Assembly (NCBI GenBank): GCA_963823105.1
Contig: CAWGKC010000017.1
Span: 248,001 to 312,000, forward strand
DNA: 64,000 nucleotides
Direction of reading: 5' to 3'
Source of the DNA: JAJYKC01 sp963823105
GTDB taxonomy: Bacteria > Acidobacteriota > Terriglobia > Bryobacterales > Bryobacteraceae
Part shown: piece after piece, positions 8,593 through 18,028 of the stretch
How the letters are laid out: each line of letters starts with the position of its first letter
Numbering within the stretch: the first letter of the stretch is position 1
The notes under the pieces: model-generated
Seen by the model: the letters and a program-made list of their open reading frames with translations, nothing else
Databases searched by the model: none
What the model was told of the DNA's origin: nothing
Position numbers and translations under genes: made by a program

Positions 8593-9426
8593 ATGGCGGA
8601 CGAGTCGAAAATCGGAACGCATTGGCGAGATGACGAACTCGACGCCATCGTCGCCGACTACTTCGCCATGCTGTCCTCCGATCTCGCAGGCCAGCACTAC
8701 GTCAAGTCAAAGCACAGTGCCTCCCTCATGGCCCAGATCGGCCGGACACACCGCTCCGTCGAGTTCAAACATCAAAATATTTCCGCTGTGCTGGATGAGC
8801 TTGGCCTGCCCTGGATTCCCGGCTATATGCCAAAGAGAAACTATCAACTCGCTATCTTCGGCGCGATAGACCGTTACTTGACCACACATCCGACTCTTGT
8901 GGACGCTGTTCCGAGCCAGCCGTCCCCGCCGGCCTTGCCCGCCGAGGTCTTCGTCGCTCCGCCGGCTCGCACAGCAGAAGAAAATGCGATTCCTGAAGCT
9001 TTGAAGCGGCTCGTAAGGAAATTCGATCCGGTCGAGCGGGACCATCGTAACCGTTCTCTCGGCAATGCCGGCGAAAGTTTTGTCGTCGATCTTGAACGGC
9101 GCCGGCTCGTGGAAGCCGAGCGCCCGGATCTGGCCCGAAGAGTCCGATGGATCGCCGCCGAGGATGGCGACGGAGCGGGCTACGATGTACTGTCGTTCAA
9201 CCCGATAGGCCGCGAGCGCCTGATCGAAGTCAAGACCACCAACGGTTCCGCCCGGACGCCCTTTTACCTCACCCGCAACGAGTGCGGCCTCGCAACGGAG
9301 CGCCCCGCGGAATGGCGAATCTACCGCGTCCATCTTTTCGCGAGGCAACCGCGAATCTTTACGATTGAGCCGCCGCTGGAGAGCGCGCTCAAATTAGCAC
9401 CCCAGACATGGCGGGCTTCGTTTTAA
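8593..9426 (+). CDS. DUF3883-domain protein, predicted nuclease-like
   Basis: A 277-residue cytoplasmic protein from ATG 8593 (a TTG at 8575 is also in frame). The C-terminal ~110 residues match DUF3883: GNAGESFVVDLERRRL, GAGYDVLSFN, then LIEVKTTNG and PFYLTRNECG. The spacing D..(V)...E-V-K is the core of a PD-(D/E)XK nuclease-like fold. The N-terminal ~115 residues hold HWRDDELDAIVADYFAML and KRNYQLAIFGAIDRYL, an N-terminal block often found with DUF3883. Such proteins occur alone and in restriction or defence loci; no methylase or helicase is adjacent here. A role in DNA recognition or cleavage is inference. Confidence 0.75.
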   Translation: MADESKIGTHWRDDELDAIVADYFAMLSSDLAGQHYVKSKHSASLMAQIGRTHRSVEFKHQNISAVLDELGLPWIPGYMPKRNYQLAIFGAIDRYLTTHPTLVDAVPSQPSPPALPAEVFVAPPARTAEENAIPEALKRLVRKFDPVERDHRNRSLGNAGESFVVDLERRRLVEAERPDLARRVRWIAAEDGDGAGYDVLSFNPIGRERLIEVKTTNGSARTPFYLTRNECGLATERPAEWRIYRVHLFARQPRIFTIEPPLESALKLAPQTWRASF

Positions 9427-9518
9427 CGACTCGGTGCGCCGTGTTATCCTACTAAAACACCGAAGCAGTCCACGACGACTCTCTATCTTTCGCTAGATCC
9501 AACTTTGGGAGCCGCTGT

Positions 9519-10964
9519 TTGCATCGCTATTCCATCGCTATCTTCCTCTTCTGCTCCGCCTCCGCCTCCGCCTTCGCGCAGTCCGATTCCGAACCTCTCC
9601 ACATCGGTTCCGTCGACGTCTCCGGCAACCTGCGCGAGCGCTACGAAAGCTGGGACTGGTTTCCCGGCGCCGGCCAGAACGCCTACGGTTACTCCGGCTC
9701 TCTCCTCACCCTCGGCTTCTCCCAAAAGAGCACGCACTTCGACTGGACCGTCGATCTCGCCGCGCCCATCCTCCTCGACGTCCCCAACCGCGCCATCGGC
9801 CCTGGCGCGCAAGGCCAGTTCGGACTCGGCCCCGCCTACTACGCCTACAACCACAACCAGCAATACTCGGCCATGGTCTTCCCCGAACAAGCCTTCATCC
9901 GGCTCAAGGGCGAACACTACAGCTTGCGCCTCGGCCGCTTCCAGTTCAGCGACGGAACTGAAGTTAGTCCGAAGGACCCCACGCTCGCCGCCGTCAAACG
10001 CGACCGCATCGATCAGCGCCTCATCGGTATCTTCGGTTTCTCAGACGTCGAGCGCAGCTCCGACGGCGTCCAATACACTTACTCGAACGGCCCCTGGAAT
10101 TTCGCGTCCATGGCCGTCATCCCCACTCGCGGCGTCTTCCAGGTGGACGGTTGGGGCTGGGTGAAAACTCCCTACACTTACACCGCGCTCACGCGCCAGC
10201 TTACTCTTGGAAAGAGCAGCGCCGAGTGGCGTGTCTTCGGCATTTACTACAACGACGATCGCGGTGTCCTCAAGACCGATAACCGCCCGATCGCCGTCCG
10301 CCGCCAGGATCTTGGCGCGATCAACATCGGCACCTTCGGCGGCCATTTCATCCACGCCATTCCCACCGCCGCCGGCATCGTCGATCTCCTCGCCTGGGGC
10401 GCGCTGCAAACCGGGCAATGGGGAGCGCTTACTCAACGCTCCGGCTCCGGTTCGCTCGAAGCCGGGTTTCAGCCGGACATCCTCGCCCCGCTCCATCCCT
10501 GGATCCGCGGCGGCTATTTTTATTCGAGCGGCGACAGCAACCCGGACGATGGCACGCATGGAACGTTCTTCGCCATTCTCCCCACGCCCCGCATCTACGC
10601 CCGCTTCCCCTTCTTCAACGAGATGAACGATCGCGACCTCTTCGCCGAACTGATCCTCCGCCCGCACAAACGCGTCACCACCCGCAGTGATGTCCACGCG
10701 CTGTCCCTCGCCAACGCCAGCGATTTCTGGTACACCGGCGGCGGCGCTTTTCAACCCTGGACCTTCGGCTTCGTCGGCCGCCCCTCCAACGGCAAATCCG
10801 GCCTCGCCACCCTCTACGACACCAGCGCCGATTTTCAACTGAATCGCGTCACGACCCTGGGCCTCTATTACGGCTACGCGCAAGGCGGAGCGGTGATCGC
10901 CAGCATCTATCCCAAAGGCCACACCGCCCAATTCGGCTTCGTCGAATTGAATTACCGCTATTAG
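9519..10964 (+). CDS. Alginate-export-family outer membrane beta-barrel protein
   Basis: A 481-residue protein from TTG 9519, preceded by GGGAG. The signal peptide runs to about residue 20 (IAIFLFCSASASAFAQ). The mature part looks like an 18-strand AlgE-type barrel: alternating aromatic strands such as LRERYESWDWF, YSLRLGRFQFSDGTEV and WRVFGIYYNDDRG, and a C-terminal strand ending FGFVELNYRY with the terminal aromatic expected for outer membrane insertion. The segment QQYSAMVFPEQAFIRLKGEHYSLRLGR is typical of the alginate_exp family. AlgE exports alginate, but most acidobacterial members are porin-like with unknown substrates, and no alginate synthesis genes are visible. Codon use is strongly C-ending, like the carotenoid cluster at 43-48 kb. 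Confidence 0.75.
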   Translation: MHRYSIAIFLFCSASASAFAQSDSEPLHIGSVDVSGNLRERYESWDWFPGAGQNAYGYSGSLLTLGFSQKSTHFDWTVDLAAPILLDVPNRAIGPGAQGQFGLGPAYYAYNHNQQYSAMVFPEQAFIRLKGEHYSLRLGRFQFSDGTEVSPKDPTLAAVKRDRIDQRLIGIFGFSDVERSSDGVQYTYSNGPWNFASMAVIPTRGVFQVDGWGWVKTPYTYTALTRQLTLGKSSAEWRVFGIYYNDDRGVLKTDNRPIAVRRQDLGAINIGTFGGHFIHAIPTAAGIVDLLAWGALQTGQWGALTQRSGSGSLEAGFQPDILAPLHPWIRGGYFYSSGDSNPDDGTHGTFFAILPTPRIYARFPFFNEMNDRDLFAELILRPHKRVTTRSDVHALSLANASDFWYTGGGAFQPWTFGFVGRPSNGKSGLATLYDTSADFQLNRVTTLGLYYGYAQGGAVIASIYPKGHTAQFGFVELNYRY

Positions 10965-11031
10965 CCGGATTCGTCGAAGCTAGTCGGTTCGTATTATTGA
11001 TTGATTCCGCGAATGACATTGCCACTTCAGG

Positions 11032-11611
11032 ATGTCCCGTAGATTCGCTGCGTTTGCGTTTTATGCTTGTTCTGTCCTCGCCCAAAGTAACTTCGCGACG
11101 ATCAGCGGACGCGTCGAAGACGCCTCGCATGCGGCCATCGAGGGTGCGCGCGTTACCATCCGGGCGAAAGACACCGGCGCCGAGCGTTCGTTTACATCCA
11201 ACGCGGCTGGCCTATTCGAAGCGGCGAACCTGCCGCCCGGCGACTATACGGCCTGCGTGGGAGCTCCGGGCTTCGCACCATCCTCCCGTGCGGTGACCCT
11301 TGCAGTGGGGCAGAATATGGGCCTCGAACTGATTCTCGACGTCGGTGGCCGCCACCGCCGATACGCTGAAGACGCAGGACGTCAGTCTAGGCGAATTCGT
11401 CGAGCCGCGATCGATTCAGGATCTTCCATTGAACGGCCGTATGCTGCTCGATCTCGCCCTCTCCGTTCCCGGAGCGCACATAGGGCACGGCGCACAAACC
11501 GGCAACATGAATCCTCTCTACTGGCGGCCGGGTCAGGCCTCGGCGATCACCATCGGAGGCAATCGCCCGAACCTAACTATTTTTTGCACTCGTGTCCAAA
11601 ACAGCTCTTAA
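11032..11611 (+). pseudogene. Oar-like TonB-dependent receptor, truncated and frameshifted
   Basis: ATG 11032 opens a signal peptide (MSRRFAAFAFYACSVLAQ) and a carboxypeptidase-regulatory-like domain (ISGRVEDASHAAIEGARVTI, SNAAGLFEAANLPPGDYT). After LELILDVGG the frame shifts near 11345, and the start of the plug domain continues in a second frame (FVEPRSIQDLPLNGRMLLDLALSVPGA, ITIGGNRPN). Homology to this receptor class stops just after NYFL, seen in a third frame near 11590, where a conserved 'LLDG' would be expected. What follows is unrelated DNA. The gene is therefore a short N-terminal remnant, perhaps cut by an insertion element. Confidence 0.75.
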
Positions 11612-11780
11612 GTTGAGCGGGCCATCCTCCCGCTTCAAGCAAAAGCCCTCCTATAATTGATCCAGGCGAGAATCCGTTCGTTCGCGACGTGCCGATCCTC
11701 AAGCCGATTCCCAACAGGAGGGCATTCCCATGGTACAAGCAGCCAGTCTATTCAATCAACGCCTGCACGTCGCGGCTTGA
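11592..11780 (+). mobile_element. Possible 5' remnant of an IS4-like insertion sequence
   Basis: Receptor homology ends abruptly near 11590. Downstream, a perfect Shine-Dalgarno AGGAGG (11716-11721) sits 8 bases before ATG 11730, whose product begins MVQAASLFNQ. This opening resembles the N-terminus of several IS4-family transposases as I remember them. The reading frame stops after 16 codons, and no DDE residues follow, so only the left end could remain. No matching right end or target duplication was found by eye. The call is tentative. Confidence 0.3.
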
Positions 11781-12246
11781 CACACAAAAAAGAAGATCGC
11801 CACGTGGGAAGAGGAGGAGGGCGGCGAGACTTTTATCCACGAACGCGAACCGTTCGTCCACGAACTGGCCATCGCGTTCGCAGGCGGCCGCACGGCGCCG
11901 CTCGAATGAAGAATGCACACGTTCGCTTCGGTTTTGTGGAGTTCGAAAAGGCTCGGAAAGACGTTGTTTCCAAAATTCGCCCGATGGCGGATCAGTTAGT
12001 CGGGGAGCTGGAATCCGGCAAGGTGCTTCTGGTGTCTGCAATCGGCGGGGATTCCTCGCCATTTCATTCTTCGATCAGCTCCCGAAATCGAGTCATTGTC
12101 CGGCGCGTGCCGTGACGGTTCTCGCAGACGACCGTTTGTAACGCGCAATTTTTCTCTCTCTAATGTGACTGTAACTTTCCATTGATAGCATACCTTTTCC
12201 CTTGCGGATGTTTCACAAGGTCAACTCTGAAAGGACTTTTTGCTGC
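11781..12246. other. Non-coding or degenerate stretch
   Basis: About 470 bases without a credible gene. A short open frame from ATG 11906 to 12115 (69 codons; includes RFGFVEFEKARKDVV) reads smoothly, but I do not recognise it and it has no clear ribosome site. The last ~100 bases are AT-richer and presumably contain the promoter of the receptor gene at 12247. Confidence 0.35.
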
Positions 12247-14940
12247 ATGAAGCATTCGCGAGAGAAGGCCGTATTCAACGTTTGCATTGTGTTCTGTGCC
12301 CTGACCATCTGCACAATCTGCGCCGCCCAAGGTACCGGCGTCATTACAGGGAAGGTGGTGGATCCCGCAGGTGACGCGATTCCCGACGCGGCCGTCTCCC
12401 TGACGGATCTGGCAACGCAAAAAGTAGCCCGAACCACGACCGGCCAGGATGGTCAATACACTTTCAGTGGTCTCCCTTCCAATCCGCAGCTTGTCTTGAT
12501 TGAGAAGTCGGGTTTCCAGTCCTTCACCCAAAGGGTCTCACTGACCACTAAGGCGTCAATGACCGTTAACGCCACCCTGCCCGTGGCGACGCTCGAGGAA
12601 AGCGTAGTGGTTCGAGGGACAGTAGTACCCGAGGCCGAGCCTGTGCCTACCAGGGAAGAGGTAATGCTGTCCGAGCAGACGATCCGGGTGCTTGATAGGA
12701 AACAACTGGATGCCGCCGGACCGGTGGCCGGTGGGGCGCAAATGATTCAGTCTACGCCGGGAGCCAACGTGATCGGCTACGGCGAGACCGGCGCCACGAA
12801 ATATACGATCCTCTTAAATGGAATCCAGCAAGGCTGGGCGGGCGAGGCGACCAGCTTTACGGCTCCCGGCTCTCTCGGCATCACCTATGACGGCGTTCCG
12901 GTTGCCGACCCGGCCACTGGCTTGTGGCAGTCGGCGACGGTGCCGCAGAACCTCCTGATGCAAAACCTGGACGTAACTTACGGACCCGGCACCCCCGATG
13001 GCCGCTGGTACACCGACATCGGCGGCAAAGTGGAATTTACTCCAGTTCAGCCCACCGAGACCATTCACGGCAGCTTCGCCGCCACCTATGGCCAGTTCGC
13101 TCAGAGAAACATAGCCTTCGTCCTGAGCACGGGCAGCTACCATGGCTGGTCGACGGTGGTTGGCGGTGGGATCGGCGATGGCGACGATTATCGGGTGGCG
13201 CCGGACGGATTTGCGAACTCCACCAGGAACGGGTCGGCGTACGGCAAGACCGTCAAATCGTTTGCCGCTGGCAGCCTCGCCTTCGGCGCCTACTACGCCA
13301 AGGGGGGCGGCTACCGTCCGACGGTGATTCCGACTACCGACCAGGGTGTCGTCGAACCGAATGGCGCGCATTTCAGCCAGGCGACCTCCGGCTTCTATAG
13401 CGCCTTGCCCTTCGCCGCTTATAACAAGTACGACACAAATGAATTGGCCATGGTCTACGCGCGTGAGCATCTTCTGTTGAGCGACACTACCACCCTGCAG
13501 AACATGACTTGGTATGACCATATTCGCCGTCTGCACCGGCGCAACAACGACTTCCTCCCCAGCAGCGGCGGCACCGGACAGGTTGACGAGTATAACAATC
13601 CGCACAGCAACATCTTCGGAGACGATGTGAGCCTGTCCAAAGTCCTGCCTCTGAACACCGTCACAATCGGCGGCTATTTCTTGCATGAAGTCTACAATTC
13701 CCGCAACAATTTCTTCGATTACTCGCAGGGGGGAGACGGCTCTATCGGCCTCGCGAACATCGGTGGGAAGATTCGATCCGGTTACTTCCAGCAAGATGAC
13801 GCTTCTTTTTTCGCTCAGGACGATTTTCGTCCGATACCGCAAATTCATATCACCCCCGGTGTGCGCGTGGTCGACTTCTCGACGAGCTATAGCGACCAGG
13901 CTCAACGCGACTTTACGTTCACCCCTGGCGTAGTGTTGCGCACGCATTGTTCGCTGAACCCAATCCCGCCAAGTGGAGTTACACCCGCTCAGGGTCAGCT
14001 AATCGATCCGTACTTCAATCTCTTCGGCGTCCCTAACCTAAACGATCAGGGTTCTCTTTGCGGGGCGCATGAGAGCCGGTCGGCGGTGGAACCGTCCATC
14101 AATGTAGCCGTGATGCCGTATCCGTGGCTGACCATCTACGGCGGCTATGACGTGACGTATCGCTCCCCCGCCCTCGGGGGTGGCGGCGGAATGTTCCAGA
14201 GTGTGGACCCGTCATTTTACACACTGGCGAAGGGCGCGTACAGTCAAGCCGGCGTCAAGGTGCATTTCCAGAACGCCCCAGGGCTCAAGAATTTCATCTT
14301 GGGAGTCAATTACTTTCACCTGGACTACACCAACCAGGAGATCGATTTCGAAACGGCAGCCGGCTTAGAGATTTCCGGCGGCGGCAACTCCACCTACCAC
14401 GGCGTGGATGCCTTCTTCGACGACGACCCATATCGCAATGCCCACATTTTCTTTAACTTCGCCGGCGAGGCCGCGAGCTTTTCGAATTACGTTGTCGGAG
14501 GCCCGAGCCTTGCGGAGTGTGCCGCGCAGGGAATCACATGCACGCCCTACAACAATCTTCCCGTTTCCTACGTCCCCAATGTCACGCTCAATGCCGGGCT
14601 CTATTACGGAATCGAACGCAAGGACCGCGTTCTGGTCGAGCCGCGGTTCTGGTTCAACTATATTGGCTCTCAACACTTGTTTTCGAATCTTACGGGCGCA
14701 CCCAGCACGCAGACCATGCCGTCCTACGCGACGGCGAATCTTTCCTTTACCGTGCCGCTGACAATCCACAAACAGTCGTTCAATCTGAGGGTGGATATGA
14801 TGAATATCTTCAACTCGCGGTACAACGAATGGGAGTACATCTCCAGTGGCGGCTACTTCGGCACGACCACGAGTGGGTACGTAAACGCGTACCCGGGGGC
14901 CCCGCGAACCGTCTACGGCACGATTACTTATCAATTCTGA
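12247..14940 (+). CDS. Oar-like TonB-dependent outer membrane receptor
   Basis: About 898 residues from ATG 12247, chosen because an N-terminal signal peptide follows directly (FNVCIVFCALTICTICAAQ). Residues ~28-110 form a carboxypeptidase-regulatory-like domain (VITGKVVDPAGDAIPDAAVSLTD). A plug domain follows (TIRVLDRKQLDAAGPVAGGAQMIQSTPGANV, GATKYTILLNGIQQGW), then a long beta-barrel ending with the aromatic-terminated strand RTVYGTITYQF. TonB-dependent receptors import large or scarce ligands across the outer membrane using ExbBD-TonB energy. The ligand is unknown. The protein is clearly related to the fragments at 15.0-15.6 and 41.6-42.8 kb; both align to it with roughly 55-60% identity by eye in their best stretches. 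Confidence 0.85.
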   Translation: MKHSREKAVFNVCIVFCALTICTICAAQGTGVITGKVVDPAGDAIPDAAVSLTDLATQKVARTTTGQDGQYTFSGLPSNPQLVLIEKSGFQSFTQRVSLTTKASMTVNATLPVATLEESVVVRGTVVPEAEPVPTREEVMLSEQTIRVLDRKQLDAAGPVAGGAQMIQSTPGANVIGYGETGATKYTILLNGIQQGWAGEATSFTAPGSLGITYDGVPVADPATGLWQSATVPQNLLMQNLDVTYGPGTPDGRWYTDIGGKVEFTPVQPTETIHGSFAATYGQFAQRNIAFVLSTGSYHGWSTVVGGGIGDGDDYRVAPDGFANSTRNGSAYGKTVKSFAAGSLAFGAYYAKGGGYRPTVIPTTDQGVVEPNGAHFSQATSGFYSALPFAAYNKYDTNELAMVYAREHLLLSDTTTLQNMTWYDHIRRLHRRNNDFLPSSGGTGQVDEYNNPHSNIFGDDVSLSKVLPLNTVTIGGYFLHEVYNSRNNFFDYSQGGDGSIGLANIGGKIRSGYFQQDDASFFAQDDFRPIPQIHITPGVRVVDFSTSYSDQAQRDFTFTPGVVLRTHCSLNPIPPSGVTPAQGQLIDPYFNLFGVPNLNDQGSLCGAHESRSAVEPSINVAVMPYPWLTIYGGYDVTYRSPALGGGGGMFQSVDPSFYTLAKGAYSQAGVKVHFQNAPGLKNFILGVNYFHLDYTNQEIDFETAAGLEISGGGNSTYHGVDAFFDDDPYRNAHIFFNFAGEAASFSNYVVGGPSLAECAAQGITCTPYNNLPVSYVPNVTLNAGLYYGIERKDRVLVEPRFWFNYIGSQHLFSNLTGAPSTQTMPSYATANLSFTVPLTIHKQSFNLRVDMMNIFNSRYNEWEYISSGGYFGTTTSGYVNAYPGAPRTVYGTITYQF

Positions 14941-15045
14941 TCTTGATCGCGTTGGGATTCCACGTCGCGTGGAAACTCGTGCCGGAAATACCAAGAGGAC
15001 GGCCAGTTTACCGCTGGCCGCCCGGTCGGCCCCCGGTCCTGCCAC

Positions 15046-15640
15046 ATGATGCTGGCCCCGGCCGCGGACTCGGCTGCCGTAACCGGTAGAGTTCTGGACC
15101 CCTCCGGAAGCGCCATCCCCGCCGCGGCATTACGCTAACCAACACTGCTACCGGCGTGGTCACTCGCTTATCCAGTGACTCCAACGGCGAGTATTCCGCT
15201 GCCGGTTTACCCGCGGGCACTTACTCGCTCTCCGTCTCCAAGCCCGGCATGGCCGTCTTCCGCCGCGATAACTTGCGCCTTCAACCCGGCCAGACGCTTT
15301 CTTCGGATATCTCCATGTCTCTTTCCTCGGTGGGGCACGTCTGTCGAGGTCCGCGGCGGCGCCGTCGAGGGAGCCACCCTCCAGCCATAGCAACAGGAGG
15401 TATTCGAATCGGACCAAACCCTCCGCGTCATCGACCGCAGACAAATGGATCTCGTCGGCCCCGTCGCCGGCGCCGCGCAGGTTGTCTCCACCGCCCCCGG
15501 CGTCAACGTCACCGGCTATGGTAATACCGGCGCGACCAAGTACACGGTCACCCTCAACGGCATCAACCAGAGCTGGGGCTTTGGCGGTTTCACCACTGGC
15601 GGCGCGCTCGGCGTCACCTTCGACGCTTTTCCGGAATCCC
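15046..15640 (+). pseudogene. N-terminal fragment of an Oar-like TonB-dependent receptor
   Basis: Joined across at least three frames, this stretch encodes a carboxypeptidase-regulatory domain (VTGRVLDPSGSAIPAA, then SSDSNGEYSAAGLPAGTYSLSV) and the start of a plug domain (DQTLRVIDRRQMDLVGPVAGAAQ, GATKYTVTLNGINQSWGFGG). Segment by segment it parallels residues ~30-230 of the intact receptor just upstream. Homology ends at GALGVTFDAFP near 15635, where the next fragment begins. Codon choice (many GCC, CGC, GTC) resembles the receptor fragment at 41.6-42.8 kb more than the intact receptor. It is best read as the front half of a gene whose back half now lies ~26 kb away. Confidence 0.75.
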
Positions 15641-16029
15641 AAAGTGCGCGCCCCCATTTGCTTCAATCCGCCAGCCGCAAGGACCTTTGTGCCCATCTTC
15701 CTGATGAAGACCAAACTGGTGCTGGCGGGAAAATCGAAGACGGAGATCGTTTCAGGCGACCGCATCTGGATAAGAAGGAACTTCCCACGCTGGAGCCTGG
15801 AGCGATGTGCTACATGATGTCGAAGCAACAGTACTTAAGCGACCGCGACATGAGCTGGCATCCCCATCTGATGTTTTTTGTTGCTGGCAACGCGGCGCAA
15901 ATCTGGGGAGCCAATCTGCCGGGCTCGCCAGTTATAGCGGCGGACGACCCTGAAGAACGGGCGACTATTTTCCTCGTCTGGGTCGGCAAATGGTCCGATG
16001 GGACACCGGCTCCGCAGGCTAAGCACTGA
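15629..16029 (+). pseudogene. C-terminal fragment of a conserved hypothetical protein
   Basis: Immediately after the receptor fragment, a different coding sequence appears: one frame gives NPKVRAPICFNPPAARTFVPIFLMKTKLVLAG up to a stop near 15817. The other frame continues with MCYMMSKQQYLSDRDMSWHPHLMFFV, LPGSPVIAADDPEERATIFLVWVGKWSDG and stops at 16029. Together they resemble the end of a family of uncharacterised bacterial proteins with a conserved HPHLMFF motif. Both the 5' part and a proper start are missing, so it was probably carried in or truncated when the adjacent junction formed. Confidence 0.55.
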
Positions 16030-16302
16030 GCTGGGATTCGAAGGATGAGCATATGGATGAGAACCACCGATGCCCGCCTTCGTCGCTCCCCTCATCAATC
16101 TCTATATCCGCGAATCCGCCGCCGGAGAAGACCAGCCTTGCGTCGCACTGCCTCGGATCCGAGGTTGATTCCATCAATGGAATCCGGATGACCCCGCTAC
16201 TCCTGGAAAATGGACTGATGCACTGCGAGCTATACTTGTTGTCGCGGCGCGGCATCACCGGTCAACATCGGCCCGGCGCCCGGCCAACTTGAAAGAACAG
16301 TC
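16030..16302. other. Intergenic region before the first fucosidase
   Basis: About 270 bases. Short open frames exist, but none has a ribosome site or recognisable product. It should contain the promoter of the fucosidase at 16303; no clear hexamers were identified. Confidence 0.35.
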
Positions 16303-17772
16303 ATGTCCAGAACACCGTTCTTGATCTCACTTCTGTTCGCGTCTTTGTTAGGCGCGCAGACCTATCGGGCTAGCTGGGATTCGCTCGACAGCCGTCCGAT
16401 TCCAGCGTGGTTTACCGATGCCAAGTTTGGCATTTTCATTCACTGGGGCGTCTACTCTGTGCCCGCCTATGCACCGGTAATCCCTGGTAAACTCGCCTAT
16501 GCCGAATGGTACTGGCACGCAATCACGGAAGGGCAGAAGCCGAATGCAGGACCGGTTGACGCGGGTAGCTGGGAGATGCACAAAAAGCTTTATGGCGCCG
16601 GCTACTCCTACAGCAACTTCGCTCCGCAGTTCCACGCCCAGCTCTTCGACCCCGCGCACTGGGCAGATGTTTTCGCGCACTCCGGCGCCAAGTACGTCGC
16701 CCTGACCTCCAAGCACCATGAGGGCTTCGCGCTTTGGCCGAGCAAAGAGGCCTCCAAGACCTGGGGACGGCCGTGGAACTCGGTTGAGGAAGGCCCGCAC
16801 CGCGATTTGGTCGGCGACCTCACGGATGCAGTTCGTGCCAAGGGACTGAGGATGGGCATCTATTACTCGCTCTACGAGTGGTACAACCCGCTCTACCTCA
16901 GCGACAAACCGCGCTACGTGGCCGAGCACATGATGCCACAGTTCAAGGATGTCGTCACGCGCTACAAGCCGGCTATCATCTTCAGCGATGGCGAGTGGGA
17001 AATGACCTCGGAGCAATGGCGCAGCCCCGAGTTGCTGGCCTGGCTCTACAACGAATCTCCGGTGAAGGACGAGGTTGTGGTTGACGATCGATGGGGAAGC
17101 GACACGCGCCACAAGCACGGCGGCTACTGGACCACCGAGTACACGCCCGGAATGGCCGGAACCACCCACGCCTGGGAAGAGAGCCGCGGCATGGGCGTCA
17201 GCTACGGCTACAATCGAGCCGAGAGAGTCGAGCACTACCACTCCGGCCGTGAACTGGTATTGATGCTGGTCGACATCGTCAGCCGCGGCGGCAATCTGTT
17301 GCTTGACATTGGCCCCAGGGCTGACGGCATGATTCCGCCAATCATGGAAGAACGCCTGCTGCAAATCGGCGACTGGTTGAAGGTGAACGGTGAGGCGATC
17401 TATGCCACGCATCCCTGGACGCAGGCCAAGCAGTGGAGTGCCGGCGAACAGCCCAAGGTTAGCTACAACCAGGAGTTCGAAGCCAGCTACGATTTCTCGA
17501 AGCTGATCGCGGCGCCGCAGGGAGGCAGAGCTTCGATCGACGCTTTTTTCACCGCGAAAGGCGATAGCTTCTACGCGATCCTGCCGCGCTGGCCAGGGCG
17601 TCAGTTCGCTTTGAATGGATATACAGGCGCTACGCCTAAGTCAGTTAGGCTACTTGGTTCCAGTGCTCCACTGCAATTCAGAATCAATAACGGTACGGTA
17701 ACCATCGAACTGCCCGAGTTGGCTGATGCGTTGCTCGCCCAGCCAGCGTGGGTGCTGAAGTTTAGCCAGTGA
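16303..17772 (+). CDS. Alpha-L-fucosidase, glycoside hydrolase family 29
   Basis: A 489-residue exported enzyme with a signal peptide (TPFLISLLFASLLGAQ). The GH29 barrel is plain: DAKFGIFIHWGVYSVP near residue 40, ALTSKHHEGFALWP, and the nucleophile strand IIFSDGEWE with the catalytic Asp at residue 229. Later come SRGGNLLLDIGPRADG and NGEAIYATHPW. A C-terminal beta-sandwich of ~100 residues follows. The enzyme releases L-fucose from glycans by a retaining mechanism, probably in the periplasm. A second GH29 gene (20476-21861) and a fucose catabolic operon lie nearby on the other strand. Length is normal for the family. Confidence 0.92.
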   Translation: MSRTPFLISLLFASLLGAQTYRASWDSLDSRPIPAWFTDAKFGIFIHWGVYSVPAYAPVIPGKLAYAEWYWHAITEGQKPNAGPVDAGSWEMHKKLYGAGYSYSNFAPQFHAQLFDPAHWADVFAHSGAKYVALTSKHHEGFALWPSKEASKTWGRPWNSVEEGPHRDLVGDLTDAVRAKGLRMGIYYSLYEWYNPLYLSDKPRYVAEHMMPQFKDVVTRYKPAIIFSDGEWEMTSEQWRSPELLAWLYNESPVKDEVVVDDRWGSDTRHKHGGYWTTEYTPGMAGTTHAWEESRGMGVSYGYNRAERVEHYHSGRELVLMLVDIVSRGGNLLLDIGPRADGMIPPIMEERLLQIGDWLKVNGEAIYATHPWTQAKQWSAGEQPKVSYNQEFEASYDFSKLIAAPQGGRASIDAFFTAKGDSFYAILPRWPGRQFALNGYTGATPKSVRLLGSSAPLQFRINNGTVTIELPELADALLAQPAWVLKFSQ

Positions 17773-18028
17773 AACGGAGTGAGGTGCTTCAAGGACCGGC
17801 GAAGCGTGGGGCCGGCCACCGTTGAGCACTGCCACTCCCGCGACCAACGAACCCGCGCCGTCAAAGAAATTCAATTCGCCATGATCGGCTATAATCCGAG
17901 TGTCTCGGAGTATTGGAGCCGGACCCTACTACTCGATTCGACCAGAGTCATGCGCATCAAATTGCGGTCACCGCTGGTCATTCGCTTAGGCGGAGCGCCA
18001 GTGACGTATTCTGATTCAAGGATCGAAG

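Noticed and set aside
11906..12115. 69-codon open frame as a gene
   Set aside because: No ribosome site, no recognised domain and surrounded by debris; left as unassigned.
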